This document shows, in pieces, positions 1 to 11,852 of a stretch of 64,000 nucleotides of DNA. Under the pieces are notes generated by a model. It was not told where the DNA came from and did not search any database. It was given only the letters and a program-made list of their open reading frames with translations. The position numbers and the translations under genes are program-made. Source of the DNA: Tubiluchus corallicola (Eukaryota; Priapulida; Priapulimorpha; Priapulimorphida; Tubiluchidae); the NCBI GenBank assembly GCA_030141605.1, contig JAQGDQ010000293.1, positions 186,001 through 250,000 of the forward strand. The letters are read 5' to 3'. Position 1 is the stretch's first letter; each line of letters starts with the position of its first letter.

Positions 1-103
1 TTTAATGCAATATGTGGATTATAAAAGGACAAACTTAAATGGGATTTAATGCAATTATTAAAGTTATTCATAATCTTGTGTACAATGTACATAACTTTTC
101 TAG

Positions 104-3100
104 GCTCTATCTGATGCCAGACGAAAGGAGGTACCTGCAATCAAAGCAAAAGCGCAAAACCTGCAATCCAAAGTTCGACGAGTCATTTGTCTTTCAGGTA
201 AGCAGAAAGTCCTTAGTTCAAATCCAGGCTGCATCCCAAATTTTTCACATTTCCCGTCTTTCAAGTTTGGTATCAAACTTTAGTTAATTGTGGGTTTGTA
301 ACATTATTAATAATAATCTTGACATTAAAATTTTAATAGTTAATTAATCACCCACAAAAATTTCTGGCTGAAAATTAACAAAAAATTATTCTGATTAGCT
401 AGAATCCCCCTAATATAAGCGATCTAACATTGGAAATGCTAAATTTAGTTGTCTACTTGTAAGGGGAGAACTTGGACTGCCTTGACCACTAGGAGATGTT
501 GTGGCCTAGTAGGCAAAGCATCTGCAATGCAAGCAGAATGTCGCTGGCTCACGTCCAGGCTGCATCCCACCTCACTCACATTTGCTGTCTTCGAAATTTG
601 GCACCAAAATATCACAAGTTGTGGAGTTTGTAACATGAAAAATATCGTGATAGAATAGCATCTCTCTCTCTCTCTTTATAAACTACAGCATTTTGTACAA
701 ACGGGCTGTTAGTAAAGGGTCAAATTAAAAAATGGTTGATTTTACATTGAGTAGCTTCACGCAATATGGCCGACACAGTGCATTAAACAATGCATAAAAT
801 AAACATAGGAAAATCTATGGTGATAAAACGTCTCAGCGACAATAAAGTGTTTATTATTCCCTAGAGTCAAAATCAAGTGTGCCGGGAATCTTTCGCGCAA
901 CATAACAAAACATATTAAGTAATGTTCAAAGTGGATAGTAGTAGCGCTAGAAGTATATTGTACTTTGTAAGCGATATATTGTCCGACAGCAAAAAAGCTT
1001 GATCTTTGACATTCAGAATCTTTTGGTCAGAATGACAGCACAGATTTTCACCACCAGAAAATATGCAGTACGTAGAAATACAGAAAATACGGCATTTTCA
1101 ATTAACAACACGGTTCATCGCCAATTGAAATATCGTATCGCATTGTAACATTGTTATTTTCTGGTGATGAATTGTCTTGTCTTTGTCTTAAAAGAGTTAC
1201 CAGTGTTTAGCTCCAAGACTTAACAAGGTTCACCTGGTTGCTCCCTGTTGGAAAGTAGAGTAGCCGATTGAGACAAAACCTGAAATTCATAAACTTGATT
1301 TCTCATTCATTTATATGTATTGTTTTTTCTGTACCTTTTGTTTCCTGTTGACTTGTGCAATTATTTTTGTGCACAAACCAATAGATGGATTTTATTAGAA
1401 TGATCAATGCATTTATAAATTTTTATAATGAAGTTTAGTATAGTGACAGTTTTGTATTTTGGCTCTTAATTTGCAGATATCCATAAGAGCCTTTGAAGAA
1501 AGGACACTGAAGTTGAGTGTGTTCGATGTTGACCGACACAAGAAGCACAATGCCATTGGTCACGTATTCTATCAGTTGCGTGACCTTGACCTGACCACTG
1601 AAGGACGGGCAATAATCAAACGTGATTTAGACAAGGAGGTCAATGAGGTATGTTCTCAACCTATTGTCACACGGTACAGCTATGCTCATATGATCGTATC
1701 TTGACGAATGATTCCAGTGATTTACCAAAAGTGTGGTCACAATTTTTCTACGATGATAACATCGTCAGACAAGTTGCAATTTTTATCTGTGGTCATCGAG
1801 AATCGGAGAGAAAACACACGCCAAGCTTTCTTTGTCTTATTAGGCATCTAGTTTTAGGCAGCAAGTCACAGCTGTTCATAACGAATAACTCAACGGCTGT
1901 AATACGTAGAGAGGTTGAGACTGCCATGACATGGTTAAGTAAGCTGGAATTATTTAAGGCCCTGATGTGAAACTTAAGACAAATTGCTCTGTCACATAAA
2001 GAGTAAATCGCACTGGACCAGACATAGTCAAGTGATAATTAGTCATGAGAGCATCCTGACACAGGTCAGCTATGGGTCAGTTACACAAGATTAAACTGCA
2101 CTTAGCCAGGCATAGTCAAGTGATAAACACAGACACGCTTGTTGATTTGGATTCGTCCATTAAGTCATTTAGTCTCGTTCTGAATATCTGAAGATGTCAG
2201 GCAATGTTCTGTCATTTAATGATTTTTTTACTTCTGCAGCCCCTATCTTCTGCGGACTTAGGAGAAGTGAATGTAGCCCTGTGCTACAACTATGACCTGG
2301 AGCGGCTGACAGTGACAGTATTCGAAGTCAAAGATCTGAATGTAGACGCCAGCAGCTCTATAGGTAAAAACTGCATAATTATTAATTAACCTGCCCCAAC
2401 CATCAGTATGTATAATGACACTCCACGGCGAGTGCTGCAACGTCATAAAAAATCCGTCACTACGAATGTCCATCCGTCACTACAAATATCTATCACATGT
2501 TGGCATAAATACAAATGCGACAAACAGTCTGACATTACTTGGCAATTTTCTTGCATAGGCAGCTGTGGGTGGCCAAATATATTAAGCCTATAAATTACGT
2601 GTTATGATAAACTGTTATGGTCCATTACCAAACCAACCCTGGCAGGAAACTAACAATGGCAATGTTGAAGAAGATAGTTGAGTACCCCAGTTGAGTAGAA
2701 GTATACTGTGGTGCCTGGTCTTGCAAAGGGATATCCAGAGTACGGATTTAAAGGAGGATAAATTGAGATATTAGTTAATCACCTCCCAAAAATGACGTCT
2801 GTCATAAGAGATCAGGGACTACAAAGGTCAAAAGGTCAGACATTGAAATTTTTGAAGATACTGTAAGATAATGATGTGTGGTACAGTTTAACAATACCAT
2901 TGAATACTATGCAAAAAACACTAAAGTTTAATAAATTTACAAGAATAGACTTGTAAAATTTACTNNNNNNNNNNNNNNNNNNNNNNNNNNNNNNNNNNNN
3001 NNNNNNNNNNNNNNNNNNNNNNNNNNNNNNNNNNNNNNNNNNNNNNNNNNNNNNNNNNNNNNNNNNNNNNNNNNNNNNNNNNNNNNNNNNNNNNNNNNNN

Positions 3101-5432
3101 NNNNNNNNNNNNNNNNNNNNNNNNNNNNNNNNNNNNNNNNNNNNNNNNNNNNNNNNNNNNNNNNNNNNNNNNNNNNNNNNNNNNNNNNNNNNNNNNNNNN
3201 NNNNNNNNNNNNNNNNNNNNNNNNNNNNNNNNNNNNNNNNNNNNNNNNNNNNNNNNNNNNNNNNNNNNNNNNNNNNNNNNNNNNNNNNNNNNNNNNNNNN
3301 NNNNNNNNNNNNNNNNNNNNNNNNNNNNNNNNNNNNNNNNNNNNNNNNNNNNNNNNNNNNNNNNNNNNNNNNNNNNNNNNNNNNNNNNNNNNNNNNNNNN
3401 NNNNNNNNNNNNNNNNNNNNNNNNNNNNNNNNNNNNNNNNNNNNNNNNNNNNTTGCACAGAATAGTTGTTAATTGGCAAAATGACTTCGGCAAAAACAAT
3501 AAAAGATATAGATTCGTTAAGCAGGAACTTATCCGTCCACTAACTAATGAAACACGCTTAAAGAGCCAAGTGTCTTTTGCAGACTAATCAACTGCTGTGC
3601 ACCAAAAAGAATTCAAGTTCAGGGCCTTCTTTGGAAGCAAAGACTTATGTATGTATAATTCTCATTTCAGATACATACGCAAAAGTAACATTGAATTATC
3701 TGAACAAGCCTATAAAGACGAAGAAGACTAGCGTGGTGAAAAAGACAGAAAATCCGGTTTATAACGAGTCATTTACGTTCAAGCTAGAGCCAGATAAACT
3801 AAACGTTGCCAGCATCAGTGTGGTCATCATGCGACATGAGATGGCTCCCAAAAGTAAGATTTTCTGTGTTGCTGTTTGCTTTAGCAAAAATAATTGGACT
3901 TTTTTAGACACTACAACAATACCTCAGGTTAGTTGGAATTAACAAAAAATGCAATAATCATTAGATCATGACTTTGAATGCCAGAAATTAAAAAGCCATT
4001 AATTGTTGTTTAATTTTCAACAACTATTAACGTTGTGGTTAATGAGTTCAAGAAAGAAAGAAGATGTAGGCTTTGCAACAACTCTTAAAATTAATTAGAT
4101 TATGTGTGAACTATGCACAAAGAAAATGAGAAAAGTGCAAAGGGCATTGAAAACCACTAAAAATTAATCACAATAAATCGTTCTACTTTTTGTCATTAAG
4201 GATTAACTCCACGTTTTAAGTGTCGAAACAGATTTGATCTTAAGCTGCCCAGCAGTGATTTACCTACTTAATTAATTTAGCATTAATTAATTACTTCGTT
4301 GAAAAAATTCAATAATAGCCTATTTGAAGGGTGAATAACTGAGTGGTCACACGTAAATGCTTCTCCTAAACCTGGCTTGTCTGCCAGAGTTCAATACTCA
4401 CATTGGGTGGGTTCATTTTCCATACTCTGATTGCCGCTGTTTACCCTAGTGAGAGGATGTCCATATATATCAGCATGTGACTAAGACGGACATCTCTGCA
4501 GAGGTTTCATCTTAGACGGTTAACCGGGGTCATGAATCAATCTTGCTATAAACATTAATTTGCATATGTCTGTCAATGAATGCTAGAATTTGGCTTTATC
4601 TTTTTACTTAATCTTCTAATCCTATTAATTGTCTTTTTACACCTCTCCCTAATATTCTCTTCCAGAGATTATCTATCACATTACATTATTCTCCATCCAT
4701 TGACTTTAATGGCATTCTGGTTTTACGATTTCTTGCTTTCCGTTCACGTTTCTCCTGACATTTGCTCTCTCTCATTACCCATCATTATCTTAAGGGACTA
4801 GTACTACTTCAGATAGTTTATTTCTTTTCTTTGCTTAATAATTAACTAATAATAAATTAATAATACTGTAGTCCTTACGTGGAATTGCATACGAGTAGTT
4901 TAGAAATTTTTACTGCTACGTATTGTACTAATTAGAAAAATAAAACTTGCACATTATAGTTCAGCTCTTTTAATTAAAGCCTACGTAAACCAGAAAGCAT
5001 TGCTTATTTACTAACCTTTCATTCTGCTATACGAAAAATTATGATGGCACTGACTATTTTACTATTCTCTGGCATAATAGCATTGAGTATTTTACTATTC
5101 TCTGGCATAATAGCATTGAGTATTTTACTATTCTCTGATATGCATAATGTCCAATTACATTGTGGGATGAACATGAATTGTGCATAGAAAATTTGTAGCA
5201 GCGTATAAATGTGCATTATTATTTCTTTACACAGATGTGCTAACAAATTAATGATTTGATAATGGTGTAATGAGTCACACAGCTCCATTTTTTGCTTTCA
5301 GCTGATAAATTGATTGGTCGTGTCTGTCTCGGATCAATGATGTTCGCTCGTGGAAAGGAACTGGAACATTGGAACGACATGTTGAGTTCACAGAAGGAAC
5401 AAGTGCAACAGTGGCACTCTCTCACCTCATAA
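104..5432 (+). CDS. SYT15: Synaptotagmin-15-like protein, 3' five exons (5' end outside window)
   Basis: Five exons read as one frame: 104-197, 1477-1647, 2240-2363, 3671-3853 and 5302-5432 (stop TAA at 5430-5432). All are bounded by AG/GT with matching phases. The product is the end of C2A (LMPDERRYLQSK, KTCNPKFDESFVFQ, then LKLSVFDVDRHKKHNAIG) followed by a complete C2B ending EHWNDML...QQWHSLTS. These phrases match vertebrate synaptotagmin-15 better than other synaptotagmins I recall (its C2A has a very similar RRYLQSK-KRKTCNP stretch and its end has ELEHWDEML). Known role of the family: C2-domain proteins in membrane trafficking; SYT15 is considered Ca2+-independent. The calcium loops agree: C2A loop 3 reads FDVDRHKKHN and C2B loop 3 has no DxD. 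The N-terminal part with any membrane anchor is not in the window. An N gap lies in the intron before the C2B exon, but phase is continuous across it. Sure of the family, fairly sure of the subtype. Confidence 0.85.
198..300 (+). repeat. 5'-truncated tRNA-derived SINE abutting a SYT15 splice donor
   Basis: From about position 200 the sequence is homologous to the longer copy at 490-655: AAGCAGAA-GTC, a B-box-like AGTTCAAATCC (214-224), then CAGGCTGCATCCCA, and a shared 3' body ending GTTTGTAACAT. The homology begins inside the GTAAGC donor of the upstream exon. Only the right half of the element is present. Confidence 0.6.
490..655 (+). repeat. tRNA-derived SINE, fuller copy
   Basis: An A-box-like TGGCCTAGTAGG lies at 502-513 and a degenerate B box GGCTCACGTCC at 546-556, a spacing normal for a tRNA-derived promoter. 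The body that follows is shared with the copy at 198-300. It sits in the first visible intron of the SYT15-like gene, in sense orientation. The remaining intron sequence to 1476 shows only a short CT microsatellite near 661-675. Confidence 0.55.
2965..3452. other. Assembly gap (run of N)
   Basis: 488 undetermined bases inside the intron between the third and fourth visible SYT15 exons. Any open frame across it is an artefact. Phase on both sides agrees (exon ends phase 1, next starts with two completing bases), so no coding exon need be missing. Confidence 0.99.
4325..4480 (+). repeat. Possible second tRNA-like SINE
   Basis: AACTGAGTGGTCA resembles the A box of Ser/Leu-type tRNA genes, and AGTTCAATACTC about 55 bases later resembles a B box. 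No tail or target duplication was found. It lies in the last SYT15 intron; otherwise that intron (3854-5301) shows only AT-rich sequence. Confidence 0.3.
5055..5138. repeat. 33-bp tandem repeat, about 2.5 units
   Basis: TATTTTACTATTCTCTGGCA followed by TAATAGCATTGAG is repeated head-to-tail. The unit is a multiple of three, so it leaves an open frame on the minus strand that is not a gene. It lies 160 bp before the last SYT15 exon. Confidence 0.85.
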
Positions 5433-5444
5433 AAGATAGAGTCA

Positions 5445-5450
5445 AATAAA
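5445..5450 (+). terminator. Candidate polyadenylation signal of SYT15-like gene
   Basis: AATAAA lies 13 bases after the stop codon, with T-rich sequence following. Further AATAAA motifs lie downstream (for example near 5639), so the 3' end used is uncertain. Confidence 0.4.
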
Positions 5451-5676
5451 CTTTTATTTTTCTTTTGTCAGTAGAAAAAAGCAAGCAGCACTGTAGGTAT
5501 ACTATATGATATACAAATTGTAACTGAGAGTACTGTTATAATGTATAATAGAGCTGTTGAATTGTGACTGAAACTAGACACAACCCAAATCACAGCAACT
5601 AAATGACTACATACAAATTCTAAGTACTGAAATATTCTCAATAAAACTCACGATAAATGCTGCCATGATGCATACC

Positions 5677-5970
5677 ACCTATACAGGCAAACCCTGGGTT
5701 TTGTACATGTTACGCAACATACAAAGAGTTCACAGATGATAAAGTAAAGACAACGAAACTTGATATGTTGAGAGCATCACCTATACAGGCAAACCCTGGG
5801 TCTTGTACATGTTACGTAACATACAGAGAGTTCACAGATGATGAAAGTAAAGATAACGAAACTTGATATGTTGAGAGCATCACCTATACAGGCAAACCCT
5901 GAGTCTTGTACATGTTATGTAACATACAAAGAGTTCACAGATGATGAAAGTAAAGATAACGAAACTTGAA
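5677..5970. repeat. Tandem repeat, three units of about 102 bp
   Basis: Units begin CACCTATACAGGCAAACCCT at about 5677, 5778 and 5880 and run through GTTCACAGATGAT to a shared AACGAAACTTG. Copies differ at few positions, which suggests recent duplication. The rest of the spacer 5433-7816 shows no gene I can support. Confidence 0.9.
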
Positions 5971-7816
5971 TGCTGTGAAAAATAAAGGAATCCAGGTATA
6001 AGGTAATCAGAATAGGCTATAAGTAAAACGAAAAAGGTAATACACTTAATTACGTAATCATAACAATCTTACAATAAAATGGAGAATATTTATATTGCAG
6101 TCATTAAGAATTATAATGCAAATGCGTCGTAGAATAAATTCTGCTTTTAGCAAATTGCCAGTGCTAACGAATGATGCCACTTGAAGGTTTCATTATTATG
6201 AGTAAATAAGATGTTTGAAAACGTTTGTAGTAGAAGTAGCCGAACTTATCAAGATTTCAATAAAGAACGTAAATATTCATAAGTGTTGTTAACTGCCTGT
6301 AAATAATGTATATTGATTTGTATCAAACTCACAATGCTCATGCATTCAAGGTTGGAAACAAAAAAATCAGCAAAGATCAGCAACCAGTTGGTTTGTGGAC
6401 CACTAGAACTGGTAATCTCAAAATTTTACTTTAAATTTGCTAAGTGAATCCAGCGAAAAGCGAATATTTAAACTCTGTCGTGTATAAAATTCTATGCTTG
6501 AGCCTCTCATATTGCGCCATTTCGGGGCTGATTGTTTTTTTAACGTAATAAATTTCGAAAGGAGATGGGAATCTCTGGAAAAAATGTGAGAATTTTATAT
6601 GGACGGCATTAAATAAAAATAACATTATCTGCACGATACTTATAATAAATGACAGATAAATTAATGAAAACTTTGCAATATTAGTGGAACATTATATTAC
6701 TGTGCTGGAGAAACCAAACACCGCCTGTAAGATGCCATACAGAAAATAAAAACTTATACATGGTGTATTTGTTCTTTGTAAGCAAAGAAAAGCCAGTATT
6801 GTAAAAATTATTTGTCAGTAATCTGCACTGCTTTCCATTTGCGCATATTATACATACACATGTTTAGACACATCTTAATGCACGGAATAGGTTGATAAGT
6901 CACGTCTGGTCAAAAATTTACGCTGCAATTGAAATCGCCAATGTCTACATTGTACTTTTTGTAAGAGATCTATTTAAACTGTACGGAGACATGTCCTGCA
7001 TGAAATTAATATTGTTAATGTACTGGTCATTATTTTCTTGTTTAATAAAGTGAAATATTGAAATGTAATTAGTGAGAGTTTTGTCTTTATTTTATGTGAA
7101 TAGTATAAAATGTTATGTGCATTTGCAAGTTTGGACTTTAAAAAATAGAACTCATGAAAAGTAAGTATCCGTAGGCTGGGACCAGGGTGAGAAACTACAA
7201 AAAAAGAGTCACAATTTTAACTCAGTGTAAAGCAATCTTCCATGTTTATAATGAATCTGTAAAGCACTGCTAAAAACACTCAGAGACTTTCTAATGAGTC
7301 TAGCACATACGGATAATTCAATAGTAGAAATTTCTTAATTTTAGAATACATTTTAAAATCAATAGCTAAGGTTAAGTGAAAACAAAACAAAAATACTTAC
7401 AAAATGATGAGCAAACGATGATGTTTTAAGTGAAAAGCAGCCGTTACGAAATTTCACAGATGTTTGCTTCGTACAACATTTTCAAAATGTTTGACAACCT
7501 AGGTAATGGTAATACTACTGATAGCTCACTGAGTTAATAATGATGCTTAAACCAGGGTAAGCAGTTTGTGTGACTTTTTGCAGTACAATAACATTATACC
7601 TTTGCACTGCTGCTACATACTGCATGAAACTTTGGAGTCAACAAGACCGGCAGCAGTACAAGTGAGAGACCCGAAGATTTTTCGTTATATGATACAAATC
7701 CACTAATCAGAAGCACACTGAAATGTCACAATACTTCAAGCAATGAAATTAAAGTTTCTAAATCTCCTGGCAGCTGCGTCCACCAGCATCAGATGGCGAC
7801 ACAGACACATGCAAGG

Positions 7817-10800
7817 TTAATCAGCATCTTCTGGCTCTAAGTTAATATTTGTGCCAAATCTTGCATATAGTTGTAACTTTAAGTCTTGCAGCACAGTTCG
7901 AATACTTTCAGATTTTTTCTCGATTTCGTCAATATCTTGCTGGGCAGTGACCTTGGCGACTTCAATCATATTTAGCGTTTCTTCAACAGACTGATTTACA
8001 TAAACTTCACCAATCATATACGTTCAATGCATTAAGGAAGAAGAACAAGGCACCTAAATTAATGGGATACGTTTCTACTCTAGTATCAAAGTAAAAGCTA
8101 TCAAAAAATTTAATACAAATCTAGCAACTACTGCATTAATTACACATCATAAGCTGCCATTAAATTATATTTATTATGCCCTTTATTATGCACCAGCTAT
8201 GCTAATGCAGGGGTTCTTAGATTAACATTCTGACAGGCCAAGACTTTGTACAATTTTTGAACTCATATTGACAGTAAACTCAGAAGGGCAGAACTAAACT
8301 GACTGAAAAATCAGTGGCGTAGATAGGGGAGGCAAAAAGACGACATTTTTCGGAAGGCGGCACTTTAACCAAGTACACTGAAAAAGTTTATTCTGTTGGA
8401 ACAGCAGAAATGGGTTCCAAAAGTTATCAAGTGTAGAGTAAACAAATGCTGTTGTCTAATTTATGCATCAATAAATGTTATAGGCATTGAGACATATAAT
8501 TTGTCTGCCGTAATTTGCGTGTCTATTGCTTTAGCGTTACAATGTTTACATTTTCATTGTTTACCATGAAAATTCAATTATCAAACTTTTAAACGTTATT
8601 CGAGGTGTTGTGTATTTTTCGTAACAGGAGGCAAAACAGCAGATACAATTTAATTTTCCATGAACACACTGTTTGTGGTGCTTGTTCTTGAAAGTTTGTT
8701 ACAAACGAACACGATAATTAGTGATTTAATATCTTTGTAATATTTACATAGCTTTTTCTTTTTTTGTTTTCAAAATTTTTGCGAGATTGCTGCAAAGTAT
8801 ATTTATAATCAAGTTCTTTTCTGTAGTAACATTTATAGATGCTTCTATGGGGCCTATTGTAGCTTTTGAAGCATCTTGGGAGAATTTATATTTCTTCATT
8901 AACAAGTTTTTTCAGTGGTGCTTTATTATTTTATCTCCAGAACCGACTTATCGCAACTGCAACACAACACCTATAAGAACCTAAAATCGCACTGCTGTAG
9001 CTACTAAAATACTAAACTAATTGCTAATTAAGTCAGAACTTCAAAAGGATATGGAATAAGATCATTATCCTCATCAGCCATCAATAATTCATCAGAAGCA
9101 TCTTCTAAATTCTGCAATTCTTTCTGTAAAAACATTTTGGTGATGAAAACACTTTCGGTATATATTATTACAGTTCACACTTTAAAAAGAAATACCCAAT
9201 AATTATTTGTCGAAATTCTTGCTACTAAGTAGCATTTTTGTGTTAAAAATACTCATTGTTTTGATTATTTCGTTAACAATACATGTGAAGAAACTGTGTT
9301 GACTTGACACTTTGAAATAACGGAATAATGAAACTTAGAAATATAAACTAACATTAACATTCCTAACTAGAAAAATTTAAATAGAAGGGTACACAGAAAA
9401 TTATCTCAGTACATGTAAAAGCCAAGGGACATATCTGATAATTCTTTTTGCACAACAAGTATTTATGCAAAGGAATCGTCTGCACTCAATAAGCAAGACG
9501 TTGATTCTTACAAGATGGCTCCTTATCTAAACTCATTTCTTTGGAGCTTGCATTCATCTTGGGCAAGATATCATATATTACATATATTGATCACATTCAA
9601 ATTTTATCTAATGGGCAAGATATAATGGTTTTTGCTTCAAGCCATCTATAGAAAGGATCAGTTGTTTGTGTTTAAAGGCAGTATTAGTTGTTAAACTGAA
9701 CAGCCAGGAGTGATTCAGCACAACAAAATTTGTTCAGCTAAATGGAGATGATCCAAAGGCAAAATATGAAAGCTGTACAACTGCAAATTTGCTGCGTCTG
9801 AAGAATTCTTAAAATTGACCAAGTATGGCATCAAGCTCTCGCTTGACCTAATCAGACAACCTTTGGAGCAGAAGGAAAACCACTACTGTCGCAAGTCCAA
9901 AATACACAGATTGCAAGCGGCATTCAGCTCTGCCCATCTGAATGATGTAACACACATTCTCACAAACACTCGCTGCTGGAAGTCAGCTACAGCATATAAA
10001 TAAAGGTGAAAAACATGAATAGCTCCTTTTGCCCAAGTCTCTAGTTTAAAAATCGGAAGAAAAGAGCAAAATTTTAAAAATGGTAGAAAGACAACAGGTT
10101 GCAAATTATGCATCTTTTATTATATTCATTACTTCTTTGTTTCAGTAATTTATTTTTTGAAATATTAGTAAGATTTGTTTTAATTGACTAGATTGTTCAA
10201 GTAGCATTATTTATTACTATTATTATTAATATTACTGTTATTAAAAAGTTCATAATTAATATATTATACAGTAGGCCTACTGGTATTTTTTGGTAGCAGC
10301 ATATAGCAGTTTAGTTTATTACCAATAAAAAAAGAATACAAATGTTTAAAATGTCATCTAGTAATATATGATAATATAATATATACCTAAATAAATTAAA
10401 TAAAAATCAAATAAGTTAGCAGAGGTAAACTTTGTGACTATTAATAATTATAAAACGTACATACTAACGTTCATTCAGGCAGCCATAAGCAAAGAACAAA
10501 ATCTTATGTTAAGCTGTACAGTAGAGTATCTGAAATATCCTATTCCAGTGCATTAAGTCTTGATATAGCAATTTTTCGATTGGGAAACCAATAAGTCACA
10601 CTTTTCTTCTGGGTAAAGAACATCTGCATTACATGTGTCCCAAGCACAACACTTCACCATTCTATACTCTCTTTCACCGATATTTAATGAATTTAACAAG
10701 CAGAAACAATCATGAACACACGCTTTCCCTGTATATTTATATGAGCTTCACATGCTTCACATGGGAGAAAGTCCAGGCGCGAGCAATAGAAAAGCTGTTA

Positions 10801-11852
10801 GAGGCAAAATACAGCTGGTCTGATCGGCCATTGCGAGGCAGACCCCGCTGGCTGATTGATGTTCTGCGATCTATGAATTACAAACATAATAAAACAAATT
10901 CGACTGCTATTAAATGTCATACCTTTCGACCAGCGAGTTCATCCTGTAGTTCCTGTAGTCGCATATTTTGCCTAGCAAACTTGTTGATCTTCTGCTGATC
11001 TTCAAAAGAAACTTCAACATCTGTATTTGGATCCTAAAATAAAAATACCATAAAATTCTACTCGCTTCATTTTATTTTGCTTAACTATGCCCATGTGCAA
11101 TACTTGTCTCGTGCTGCCATCTTTCAGCAAACTAAACGAAAGAACTTATATATACGAATAATCCTGGGCGTTAAAAATAAGTGCTGTACTTTTTACAGTA
11201 TTTATTGCCTCTTTACAAAACATACCTGGTGCACTAATGAAAATGCTACATCAAAAAAGTGGTCGACTGCCCATGAAAAAGATTACACAGAATTAAGTAA
11301 CACAACTTATCCTCAAACATGTGCAAGGAGCTGCATAGTAACTGCACCATCATAAAGTTTTTTAAAGCGTCTAGTAACTTTGCTGACAGTGTAAAAAACA
11401 CTATCTACACCACAGGTTCCTCTGAATGAACTAGGTGTATAGATAGAAGAACATTTACGTTTAAGATAATCACATAATAATTTTTTTCACTTGCAATTTT
11501 GACACTAAATACAGAAACACTTATTCATGCATTCATACACTTGAATGGATGCATAAAATTCTAAATCGCAGCAGGACCATTGTATAAATAAATAAGTCTT
11601 GGTTAATGTGAGTTTGTGAATGGTTAAGAAAACACGAAAAGTGCTGCTAGAAATTTGGGCACAAAGTTTAGACATGCTTGTTCAATAAAAGAGTCGTAAA
11701 CTATAGAGTTAAATCTATTAATATGTATTATTCATTGCACATAGAGTTGTTTCAACGCGCATAGAGCTATGTTATTACAGCAATTACTTTTGGAAAAATC
11801 CAGAGTTGAACTAACTCACCACATGTCCCGTAGCTTTTATTGGCGCTGCCAT
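7817..11852 (-). CDS. PFDN4: Prefoldin subunit 4, complete, four exons
   Basis: Exons in coding order: 11820-11852 (MAAPIKATGHV), 10923-11033, 9053-9123 and 7817-8021 (stop at 7817-7819). They give 139 residues; human PFDN4 has 134. Matching phrases are VSFEDQQKINKFARQNMRLQ, LQNLEDASDELLMAD, LIPY-IGEVYV and the C-terminal LQLYARFGTNINLEPE. Known role: a beta-type subunit of the hexameric prefoldin chaperone, which passes unfolded actin and tubulin to the CCT chaperonin in the cytosol. The two helical arms (about residues 20-48 and 85-120) flank the hairpin around LIPY. The first two introns are GT-AG. The third joins only if read as an AT-AC intron (separate entry); with GT-AG rules the frame cannot be closed. 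The start ATG is the first in frame and is followed by a normal donor. It is head-to-head with DDX46. Confidence 0.93.
8022..9052 (-). other. PFDN4: U12-type AT-AC intron in PFDN4
   Basis: On the minus strand the exon ends CTTATTCC and the intron begins ATATCCTTTT (9052-9043), the exact U12 AT-AC donor consensus. The intron ends with branch-site-like TTCCTTAAT (8039-8031), then AC (8023-8022), about 10 bases later. Joining gives CC+G (Pro), then TAT (Tyr), restoring the conserved LIPY-IGEV segment. No GT-AG alternative keeps the frame: a TGA codon lies just upstream of the ATG at 8017. Confidence 0.93.

Noticed and set aside
490-570. Possible functional tRNA gene
   Set aside because: A- and B-box-like words are present, but the sequence does not fold into a cloverleaf by eye and is followed by a body shared with another copy, so it is a SINE.
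2937-3499. Minus-strand frames of about 180 codons
   Set aside because: They consist almost wholly of undetermined bases in an assembly gap.
8312-8400. CAGTGGCGTAGATAGGGGAGG, like the left end of a hAT MITE, in the PFDN4 U12 intron
   Set aside because: No matching right end or 8-bp duplication was found, so it is not listed as an element.
10633-10930. Plus-strand frame with RPLRGRPRWLIDVLR
   Set aside because: The RGRPR word suggested an AT-hook or retroelement remnant, but the flanking residues give no family and it lies beside the antisense PFDN4 exon 2.
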